From Lacticaseibacillus paracasei subsp. paracasei (GTDB taxonomy: Bacteria; Bacillota; Bacilli; Lactobacillales; Lactobacillaceae), in contig NZ_AP012541.1 in the NCBI RefSeq assembly GCF_000829035.1, positions 682,001-746,000 of the forward strand: a stretch of 64,000 nucleotides of DNA, given 5' to 3'. Below, in pieces: positions 53,665 to 61,595 of this stretch. Each line of letters begins with the position of its first letter. Position 1 is the first letter of the stretch. The notes beneath the pieces were generated by a model. That model made no database searches, was not told the origin of the DNA, and was given only the letters and a program-made list of their open reading frames with translations. Made by a program: the position numbers and the translations under genes.

Positions 53665-54798
53665 ATGACAGAAAAAGTTCAAATAAAAGCTCCTTTCCGG
53701 GCCGATTTAGTCGGCAGCTTGCTTCGGCCTGAACGCTTAAAAGCGGCGCATCAACAACTTGCGATCGGTGAAATTAAACAAGATCAGGAACTCAACATTC
53801 AACACGCAGCCATTGAGCGTATTGTCAAACGACAAGTTGAACTTGGTTTCAAAGCTGTGACGGATGGTGAGTTCTCCCGCCGTTATTGGCATCTAGACTT
53901 TTTATGGGGCTTGAACGGTTTTGAAAAAGATGATAGTTGGCAGTATGAACACGACTTCAAAGGCGGCATTAACGCAGCAGCTAATGTGCATCTTGCTGGG
54001 AAAGTCAGCTTCAATCCTGATCACCCATTTTTTGCCGCCTTTAAGTATTTGCAGAGCATTGTGCCAGAAGGGGTTCTCCCCAAACAGACCATCCCGAGTC
54101 CTGCATTGCTCTTTCGTGACCATCGCAGCGATAACTGGGCAAAATATTATGACAGATTTGATGATTATTTGGCTGACGTTGTCCAAGCCTATGTGGATAC
54201 GATTCAACATTTCTATGATTTAGGTGCCCGCTATCTTCAAATTGACGATACTAACTGGGCCTACTTGATTCAGAATCTAAAAGATACTGAAAATGATCCC
54301 AAGGCGCATCAGCGGTTTATTGACCTCGCTAAATTGGCACACCGCGTGATCAAGGCGGTTTTGGTGAAACTGCCAGAAGACTTGACCGTGACGTCGCATA
54401 TCTGTCGCGGCAATTTCCAGTCGACATTCCTGTTTTCCGGCGGGTATCAATATGTGGCAGATTACATCGGTGATTTGCCGTATGACGGCTTATTCCTAGA
54501 GTATGATAATCAGCGTTCGGGGTCTTTTGAACCGTTAACAAAGTTGTGGCACGGCGATACTAATAAGCGCATTGTCCTAGGCCTGATTACTTCGAAGTTT
54601 CCTGAATTGGAAGATGAGGATGCCGTTATCAAGAGAATTAACGCTGCGACTGAGTACGTACCGCTGACGAATCTGGCGTTGTCCACTCAATGCGGTTTTG
54701 CTTCAACCGAAGAAGGTAACAAGGTTACTGAAGATGACCAGTGGGCGAAACTGGCTCTGGTTCAAAAAATTGCCAAGCGAGTTTGGGCGGATGCTTAG
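53665..54798 (+). CDS. MetE-like cobalamin-independent methionine synthase, C-terminal-domain type
   Basis: A 377-residue protein, start ATG 53665 behind AAGGAGG. It corresponds to the catalytic barrel of MetE alone, as in Bacillus YxjG/YxjH. N-terminal FRADLVGSLLRPERL; zinc ligands His and Cys in SHICRGNF, Glu in FLEYDNQRSGSF and Cys in LALSTQCGFAS. It would methylate homocysteine or a related thiol; the donor for the short form is not settled. Control by a Met T-box and proximity to luxS fit a role in methionine recycling. Confidence 0.9.
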   Translation: MTEKVQIKAPFRADLVGSLLRPERLKAAHQQLAIGEIKQDQELNIQHAAIERIVKRQVELGFKAVTDGEFSRRYWHLDFLWGLNGFEKDDSWQYEHDFKGGINAAANVHLAGKVSFNPDHPFFAAFKYLQSIVPEGVLPKQTIPSPALLFRDHRSDNWAKYYDRFDDYLADVVQAYVDTIQHFYDLGARYLQIDDTNWAYLIQNLKDTENDPKAHQRFIDLAKLAHRVIKAVLVKLPEDLTVTSHICRGNFQSTFLFSGGYQYVADYIGDLPYDGLFLEYDNQRSGSFEPLTKLWHGDTNKRIVLGLITSKFPELEDEDAVIKRINAATEYVPLTNLALSTQCGFASTEEGNKVTEDDQWAKLALVQKIAKRVWADA

Positions 54799-54809
54799 AT
54801 TGTTTTTTC

Positions 54810-54848
54810 ACTTATGTTTCGGCTTCTGAGCGCTCCTGCTCGCGCTCA
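54810..54848 (+). repeat. structured intergenic repeat, 3' half only (copy E)
   Basis: CTTATG (54811-54816), GGCTTCT and TGCTCGCGCTCA match the 3' arm of the elements at 27859-28134, but the 5' arm and central hairpin are absent; the metE-like stop lies 12 nt upstream. Confidence 0.7.
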
Positions 54849-54855
54849 GATTTTT

Positions 54856-54885
54856 TTAACAGATACCACTGTTGTGTTATATGAT
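54856..54885 (+). promoter_or_regulatory. luxS promoter
   Basis: TTAACA (54856-54861) and TATGAT (54880-54885) with 18-nt spacing, 38 nt ahead of luxS. Confidence 0.65.
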
Positions 54886-54923
54886 AAATGTGTCATCAAA
54901 ACTAAAAGGGAGATTTCTATATT

Positions 54924-55397
54924 ATGGCAAAAGTTGAAAGTTTCACCTTGGATCACACAGCTGTTAAAGCACCTTATGTTCGGTTGATTACGACAGAGCA
55001 TGGTGCAAAGGGTGATGTAATTTCAAACTATGATTTGCGGTTGGTACAACCAAACACAGCAGCCATTGATACGGCTGGCTTGCACACGATTGAACACTTG
55101 CTGGCATCGTTATTGCGCGATCGGATGGACGGCGTTATTGATTGTTCACCATTCGGCTGCCGCACCGGTTTCCACTTGATTACTTGGGGTGAGCACAGCA
55201 CAACCGAAGTGGCCAAGGCTTTGAAGTCAAGCTTAGAGGCCATTGCCAATGACATTACTTGGGATGACGTCCCTGGTGTTGACATCAAGAGTTGTGGCAA
55301 TTACAAGGATCACAGCCTGTTTTCAGCAAAGGAGTGGGCGAAGTTAATTTTGAGCCGCGGCATTTCAAATGACCCGTACACGCGTCAGGTTGTCTGA
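54924..55397 (+). CDS. luxS: S-ribosylhomocysteine lyase
   Basis: A 157-residue metalloenzyme that splits S-ribosylhomocysteine to homocysteine and the autoinducer-2 precursor DPD. Metal ligands His54 and His58 (HTIEH) and Cys124 ([10 protein letters not shown]); catalytic Cys79 in FGCRTGF. Own promoter and terminator. The upstream MetE-like enzyme can use the homocysteine released, so the two genes sit on either side of one metabolite. Confidence 0.97.
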
Positions 55398-55435
55398 GGC
55401 TTGGTTTCAATCCCACCAGCTCAAAATTGCCGCAT

Positions 55436-55484
55436 AAAAATGGCACTGCTACAACTCGCTAAATGAGTTTGACAGTGCCATTTT
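55436..55484. terminator. bidirectional terminator after luxS
   Basis: AAAATGGCACTG pairs with CAGTGCCATTTT (slightly bulged), with an inner AACTC/GAGTT stem. Serves luxS and, on the other strand, the VTT-domain gene. Confidence 0.85.
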
Positions 55485-55497
55485 CATGTTCGAAGGA

Positions 55498-56094
55498 TTA
55501 TTGAAATAAGTGGATTAGCCATTGCCCGCCATAAATCAAACTCATACTGTAGGCGAGGATCGTGATAGGTTTGCCTAAAATAATGATCCAAAAAAACTTT
55601 TTAAAGGTCATTTTAGTTAACCCGGCAAGCAGACACAAAACGTCGTCAGGAGCAACCGGTAAAATGATAGCAAGCGTGAAAAAGCGATCAAAGCGTTGCT
55701 GATTTTTGGTATAGCCGATGTATTTGTTATAGGTTTTTTCAGAGATCAGATAAGTAAGCAGCGGCTTACCAAATCGCCGAGCAAGATGGAAATTGATAAA
55801 CGAGCCAATTGCAATACCGATGTAGTTGTAAAAAAAGCCTGTCCATGGGCCAAACAAAATCACGCCAGCCGCCGTACTGACACCGCCAGGAATGATCGGG
55901 ATGACAACCTGAATGACTTGAATGAGCATAAAAAATAAAGCGCCGGCTATTCCGAGGCGAGCAATGTAAGCCTGCAGAGCATTGATGTTTGAAAGAATAC
56001 CTAAGTCATACCAGTAAATGGCTACTGCTGCTAATAAGATAACAACAACGATGGTGGCAAAATTAATCAGACGACGCACATTTTTTGGATTCAT
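55498..56094 (-). CDS. VTT/TVP38-family membrane protein
   Basis: A 198-residue polytopic protein. VVIPIIPGGVSTAAGVILFGPWTGFFYNYIGIAIGSFINFHLAR is the VTT (DedA-like, SNARE-associated) core, with later ILPVAPDDVLCLLAGLTKMTFKKF. Members move or scramble lipids or support membrane energetics; precise role unknown. Divergent from ruvA. Confidence 0.9.
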   Translation of the reverse strand: MNPKNVRRLINFATIVVVILLAAVAIYWYDLGILSNINALQAYIARLGIAGALFFMLIQVIQVVIPIIPGGVSTAAGVILFGPWTGFFYNYIGIAIGSFINFHLARRFGKPLLTYLISEKTYNKYIGYTKNQQRFDRFFTLAIILPVAPDDVLCLLAGLTKMTFKKFFWIIILGKPITILAYSMSLIYGGQWLIHLFQ

Positions 56095-56140
56095 CTATTT
56101 TTGGCCTCAGAACAGTTCATCATCAGGAAAACATCTATGC

Positions 56141-56173
56141 TACAATGAATCAAGCATACCAAACATACGTACT
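56141..56173 (+). promoter_or_regulatory. ruvA promoter region with weak LexA-box-like site
   Basis: -10 TACAAT (56141-56146). CAAACATACGTACT (56160-56173) matches the LexA box CGAACRNRYGTTCG at 10-11 of 14 positions and lies 14 nt before ruvA's ATG. SOS control of ruvAB is known in Bacillus; here it is plausible, not certain. Confidence 0.4.
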
Positions 56174-56186
56174 GAATGGAGAGCTT

Positions 56187-56783
56187 ATGTACGAGTATTT
56201 TGAAGGCATTATTCAGGCGGTGACCCCGGCTTACATCGTCATCGATGTGCATGGCATCGGGTTCCGTCTGCTGGTAGCCAATCCTTATCATTTTGAAGCT
56301 GGCGAGCAAAAACGTGTTTATGTGCAGCTGATCATTCGCGACAACGACCAGACACTTTATGGATTCGAAGGTGCTGCGGATAAGCGTACCTTTAACCAGC
56401 TATTGACGGTCACAGGCATTGGCCCGAAGTCAGCGTTGGCCATTTTGGCGAACGTGTCTAGCGGCGGCTTGGCGACTGCGATTGCTCAAGATGATGTGAA
56501 GTTTTTGACTAAGTTTCCTGGGATCGGTAAGAAAACAGCTGCCCAGATTATCCTTGATCTCAAAGGTAAAATCACAACAGATGGACAACCAGCGGCAGCA
56601 GCGATTGCACCAGTTGCCAGTGACGTTGATTCGGAACTTGCAGATGCGTTAGCGGCACTCGTGGCATTGGGCTACCCGCAACGCACCGTTGATGGTCTCA
56701 CTGACACACTGAAGGCATTCAGTGCCAAGACAACTGATGCCTATTTACGCGAAGGCTTGCGGCTATTAAGCGGCAAGGCTTAG
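56187..56783 (+). CDS. ruvA: Holliday junction DNA helicase subunit RuvA
   Basis: A 198-residue protein; ATG 56187 behind GGAGAG. N-terminal OB fold (MYEYFEGIIQAVTPAYIVIDVHGIGFRLLV), two helix-hairpin-helix motifs (TVTGIGPKSALAILA and KFPGIGKKTAAQIILDLKGK), and a C-terminal domain III (ELADALAALVALGYPQR) that contacts RuvB. Tetramers hold the four-way junction. RuvB follows after 110 nt. Confidence 0.97.
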   Translation: MYEYFEGIIQAVTPAYIVIDVHGIGFRLLVANPYHFEAGEQKRVYVQLIIRDNDQTLYGFEGAADKRTFNQLLTVTGIGPKSALAILANVSSGGLATAIAQDDVKFLTKFPGIGKKTAAQIILDLKGKITTDGQPAAAAIAPVASDVDSELADALAALVALGYPQRTVDGLTDTLKAFSAKTTDAYLREGLRLLSGKA

Positions 56784-56893
56784 GCTTGATTATACTGAAG
56801 CTGACCGTTGACGACAACGGAAGCGGCTTTTGAATCACGATAAAATTTTTCCCGTGCTTTTAATAGCATGTTAACTAGAGAGGAAGTGGGCTT

Positions 56894-57910
56894 TTGGCAG
56901 ACGCAGACAAGGATCGCTTGGTTTCTGGCGACGTTGACGATTCGAATGAAGCACAGATCGAAAAAAGTTTACGTCCCCGGATGCTCGCGCAGTATATTGG
57001 TCAGGATCGCGTCAAACATCAGTTGGAAGTCTATATCACGGCTGCCAAACAGCGCGAAGAGTCATTGGATCATGTTCTGCTCTATGGACCGCCTGGTTTG
57101 GGAAAAACGACGTTGGCTTTGGTGATTGCCAATGAACTGGGCGTCAATATTCGCACGACATCAGGGCCTGCTATCGAAAAACCGGGTGATTTAGTGGCAC
57201 TGCTGAATGAATTGCATCCCGGTGATGTCTTGTTCATTGATGAAATTCACCGTCTACCAAAAATTGTCGAAGAAATGCTTTATTCAGCGATGGAAGATTT
57301 TTATATTGATATTGTGGTTGGTCAAGGGCCAACCGCCCACCCTGTGCATTTCCCGCTTCCTCCCTTCACCTTAATTGGGGCGACAACGCGCGCTGGCATG
57401 CTTTCCGCTCCGTTACGTGATCGATTTGGCATCAGTGAACATATGGCGTATTATTCTGCTGATGACCTCAGTGAGATCGTCAAACGATCAGCAACAATTT
57501 TCGATATGGCGATTGATGCTGAAGGTGCTCATGAAATTGCCCGACGGTCGCGGGGAACACCGCGGGTTGCTAATCGGCTGCTCAAACGTATCCGTGATTT
57601 TGCCGAAGTTGCGGGGCAGAGTCCAGTTGATATACAAATGGTTGACCATGCGCTTGACCAGCTGCAAGTCGATCAGCAAGGCTTAGACCAAATTGATCGC
57701 AAACTGTTGATGTTCATGATTCGTGATTACGAAGGCGGCCCCGTTGGACTCTCAACGATTGCCGCTAACATCGGCGAGGAAATGGCAACGATTGAGGAAA
57801 TGTATGAGCCTTATCTGTTACAGATCGGGTATTTGAAACGAACGCCGCGTGGCCGCATGGTGACGCCAGCCGGATTTGCACATATGGGGATGTCGGCTGA
57901 GCAACATTAG
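56894..57910 (+). CDS. ruvB: Holliday junction branch migration ATPase RuvB
   Basis: A 338-residue AAA+ motor; TTG 56894 behind GAGAGGAAG. Walker A GPPGLGKT at 65-72, Walker B FIDEIHR, sensor 1 GATTRAGML, Arg finger region PLRDRFGI, and the winged C-terminus [21 protein letters not shown]. It drives branch migration with RuvA. Standard length. A structured repeat fills the gap to queA. Confidence 0.97.
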   Translation: MADADKDRLVSGDVDDSNEAQIEKSLRPRMLAQYIGQDRVKHQLEVYITAAKQREESLDHVLLYGPPGLGKTTLALVIANELGVNIRTTSGPAIEKPGDLVALLNELHPGDVLFIDEIHRLPKIVEEMLYSAMEDFYIDIVVGQGPTAHPVHFPLPPFTLIGATTRAGMLSAPLRDRFGISEHMAYYSADDLSEIVKRSATIFDMAIDAEGAHEIARRSRGTPRVANRLLKRIRDFAEVAGQSPVDIQMVDHALDQLQVDQQGLDQIDRKLLMFMIRDYEGGPVGLSTIAANIGEEMATIEEMYEPYLLQIGYLKRTPRGRMVTPAGFAHMGMSAEQH

Positions 57911-57915
57911 GCAAC

Positions 57916-58063
57916 ATGCTAACCGCGCTGGCTCGCGCTCAACTATAACGCGCTCCCCAGCGCAGCAACCTGCATGTAAGGACCTTGGTCGCAATGGTCA
58001 AAAAGCGACCATCACGTCCAAGGCCGCTTACATTCCGGTTGCTAACCGCGCTGGCTCGCGCTC
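57916..58063 (+). repeat. structured intergenic repeat, copy D
   Basis: GCAAC (57965-57969) pairs GTTGC (58038-58042); ATGTAAG (57974-57980) pairs CTTACAT (58027-58033). The inner stem uses CCTTGG (57983-57988) with CCAAGG (58018-58023) and ATGGTC (57994-57999) with GACCAT (58007-58012). Flanking CGCTGGCTCGCGCTCA occurs on both sides. Each stem differs from the copies at 27.9 kb and 19.7 kb yet pairs fully. Confidence 0.8.
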
Positions 58064-58089
58064 ACTGATTAAAATGAATGGAAGCGAAT

Positions 58090-59163
58090 ATGGTGCAAGA
58101 GAACAAACGTTATCACAAAGTAGAAGACAAACATTATCAGCTATCGGATTTCGATTATGACCTGCCGCATGAATTGATTGCGCAGACACCTTTGAAGGAA
58201 CGTGATGCCAGTCGGCTGTTGGTATTAAATTCTGAAACTGGTGAGATGCAAGATAAGCATTTTTACGACATTCTTGATTATTTCAAGCCAGGTGATGCGT
58301 TGGTCATGAATGATACGCGGGTGATGCCAGCGCGATTGTATGGGGTTAAGCCAGAGACTGGTGCCCATATGGAAGTGTTATTGCTTAACAACACGTCTGG
58401 TGATGATTGGGAAACCTTGATGAAGCCTGCGCGCAAGGCTCCGGTTGGCACGGTGATTGATTTTGGCGATGGCTTACTAAAGGCCAGAGTTACCAAGGAA
58501 CTCGAACATGGCGGTCGAATGATTCACTTTGACTATGACGGCATCTTTATGGAAATCCTCGATAAGTTAGGCGAGACGCCATTGCCGCCTTACATCAAGG
58601 AAAAGCTTGAAGATCCAGAAATGTATCAAACTGTTTATTCTAAAGAGCTAGGCTCTGCAGCGGCACCAACAGCCGGTCTTCACTGGACCAAAGACTTGCT
58701 GAAAAAAGTGCAAGAAAAGGGCGTCAAGTTGGTTTACTTGACGTTGCATGTTGGCTTGGGTACTTTCCGGCCAGTAGTTGAGGAAAACATCGAAGCACAT
58801 ACAATGCACAGTGAATTTTATCGGTTGACTCCAGAAGCAGCAGCAACTTTGAATGATGTTCGCGACAATGGCGGTCGAATTATTGCTACCGGTACGACAT
58901 CCATTCGCACCCTCGAGGCCATCGGTACCAAATTTGATGGTGCCATCAAGGCAGATTCGGGTTGGACTGACATTTTTATCAAGCCAGGGTATCAGTGGAA
59001 GGTTGTTGATGCGTTTATCACCAACTTCCATTTGCCAAAGTCAACGTTAGTTATGCTCGTGGCAGCGTTCACCGGGCGCGATACAATTTTAAATGCGTAT
59101 AAGCATGCGATCGACGAAAAATATCGCTTCTTCAGCTTTGGCGATGCGATGTTCATTTACTAA
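58090..59163 (+). CDS. queA: S-adenosylmethionine:tRNA ribosyltransferase-isomerase
   Basis: A 357-residue enzyme that builds epoxyqueuosine from preQ1 in tRNA. Core signatures: [71 protein letters not shown] and [12 protein letters not shown] 58090 is used because GGAAG lies 5 nt upstream, giving about 20 extra residues before the conserved start LSDFDYDLP; a shorter start is possible. It acts downstream of tgt in the same pathway. Confidence 0.95.
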   Translation: MVQENKRYHKVEDKHYQLSDFDYDLPHELIAQTPLKERDASRLLVLNSETGEMQDKHFYDILDYFKPGDALVMNDTRVMPARLYGVKPETGAHMEVLLLNNTSGDDWETLMKPARKAPVGTVIDFGDGLLKARVTKELEHGGRMIHFDYDGIFMEILDKLGETPLPPYIKEKLEDPEMYQTVYSKELGSAAAPTAGLHWTKDLLKKVQEKGVKLVYLTLHVGLGTFRPVVEENIEAHTMHSEFYRLTPEAAATLNDVRDNGGRIIATGTTSIRTLEAIGTKFDGAIKADSGWTDIFIKPGYQWKVVDAFITNFHLPKSTLVMLVAAFTGRDTILNAYKHAIDEKYRFFSFGDAMFIY

Positions 59164-59227
59164 TCACGAAGCTAGTTTCTGCTCACTTTAGCGTGTTTAC
59201 CGACGCAGCAACTTATTCGCGCTCACT

Positions 59228-59415
59228 AAAAAATCGGCTTGCATTTAAGCAAGCCGATTTTTTAACGGACGGGATCACATCAACACATACCAACAGACAT
59301 GTCTCGATTTTTCTTTTAACGCATCGCTGCGTGGAACAACGTATTCATAGGCGATCACAATGGCCGGGTCAAAACCCGGGAAGTGCGAAAACTACGGTAA
59401 CGGTGATCCCGTCCT
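59228..59415 (-). ncRNA. candidate small RNA, about 188 nt, antisense between queA and tgt
   Basis: On the minus strand an extended -10 (TGTTAGAAT, 59422-59431 region) sets a start near 59415. The RNA opens with GACGGGATCAC (59413-59403) and closes with its exact complement GTGATCCCGTC (59278-59268). A terminator follows directly (AAATCGGCTTGC/GCAAGCCGATTT then T run, ending about 59228). Inside are CCGGGT/ACCCGG and CGCA/TGCG hairpins. There is no reading frame with a ribosome site. Closed ends, an open middle and this length resemble 6S RNA, but I cannot confirm the family. Confidence 0.55.
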
Positions 59416-59422
59416 TAACTTC

Positions 59423-59428
59423 ATTCTA
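59423..59428 (-). promoter_or_regulatory. extended -10 promoter of the candidate small RNA
   Basis: Minus-strand TGTTAGAAT gives an extended -10 (TGn then TAGAAT); the -35 is weak. Confidence 0.5.
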
Positions 59429-59588
59429 ACAGGGAAGATGGTATGAGAAAAGCGGAAAGCTCGGACTTTCTTGAAGGTTAAGTCAATCATGATATGCATG
59501 CACTTACTTTTAAATAACAAGTAACTCTGTTAAACTGACGTCACGAGAAAATCAAGCGGCGGTGCTGCGAGGGCATTGCCATGAATGA

Positions 59589-60740
<1,152 letters not shown>

Positions 60741-60810
60741 ATTATTTGGAGTAGACCGCCTAATTCTGTTACACTGTTTGTTGACAAAATAAAAATAAGA
60801 GGTGCCTAAA

Positions 60811-61230
60811 TTGAATGGTAATATGACAATGATCATTATGCTGCTGATTTTCGTGGGCTTCATGTATTTTGGCATGGTTCGTCCGCAAAAGAAACAACAG
60901 CAAAAGCGTCAAGAAATGTTGAATCAGCTTAAAAAAGGCGACCCCATCATCACGATCGGTGGGTTGCACGGTGTCATTGATTCAATCGACCAGCAAGCTG
61001 GGACGGTTGTCATTGATTCTGACGGCATCTATTTGACCTTTAACTTGAGTGCTGTTCGCGGCACAGCAACTCGTCCTGCAGCGCCTGCACCAGCCGCTAC
61101 CGTGACAAAGGCTGAAGAAGCACATAATACTGATGAACAACGCGAAGCTAAACCAGTTGAAGAGGCTGCACCAAAGGCTGACGATCAAACCGATGCCAAA
61201 AGTGATAGCAAGGCAGAAGACGACAAATAG
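60811..61230 (+). CDS. yajC: YajC, preprotein translocase accessory subunit
   Basis: A 139-residue protein; TTG 60811 is placed by AAGAGGTG. One membrane helix (MTMIIMLLIFVGFMYFGMV) then RPQKKQQQKRQEMLNQLKKGDPIITIGGLHGVIDSID, the YajC signature. The acidic C-terminal tail of about 50 residues (Asp, Glu, Ala, Lys-rich) is longer than usual. It associates with SecDF/SecYEG. Confidence 0.93.
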   Translation: MNGNMTMIIMLLIFVGFMYFGMVRPQKKQQQKRQEMLNQLKKGDPIITIGGLHGVIDSIDQQAGTVVIDSDGIYLTFNLSAVRGTATRPAAPAPAATVTKAEEAHNTDEQREAKPVEEAAPKADDQTDAKSDSKAEDDK

Positions 61231-61269
61231 ATTCGTCATCTGATAGAGAATTCAATATAGGTGACGTAA

Positions 61270-61298
61270 GGGAAGGTGTTTAGCCTTCTCTTTTTTTG
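61270..61298 (+). terminator. terminator of the tgt-yajC unit
   Basis: GGAAGG-TGTTTA-GCCTTC followed by TCTTTTTTT. Confidence 0.8.
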
Positions 61299-61510
61299 CG
61301 TTTTAAGAGCGGATTGGCGCCTATCACGGGGAGATGTCAAAACACCGCGTTCTTTTTTGATAAATGACTTTAAAAGACCTCTAAGTCAGAAAAAAACTGC
61401 AAATTTGCCTTAATAGTTCAAAAAAATACAAAGTGAAATAAGCAATTAAAGTCAATGAACACAACAATATCAGTGAGCAAGTCGATTTTTCGTGAAAAAA
61501 TTCACCAAAA

Positions 61511-61564
61511 TTGTTTACAAAATCACAAAGACCGGTTATGATGTTCTTGTGAAATGGTTAACAA
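61511..61564 (+). promoter_or_regulatory. adhE promoter with two Rex-like operators
   Basis: Promoter TTTACA (61514-61519) and TATGAT (61537-61542), 17-nt spacer. TTGTGAAATGGTTAACAA (61547-61564) fits the Rex palindrome TTGTGAA-N4-TTCACAA with one mismatch in the arms. A second, weaker match TTGTTTACAAAATCACAA (61511-61528) covers the -35. Rex would repress adhE at low NADH/NAD+. Confidence 0.7.
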
Positions 61565-61595
61565 AAAATTCCGCAAAACACTTGGAGGTAAGCTC

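Noticed and set aside
58648..59031. 127-codon minus-strand frame inside queA
   Set aside because: Opposite-strand shadow of a well-supported enzyme gene.
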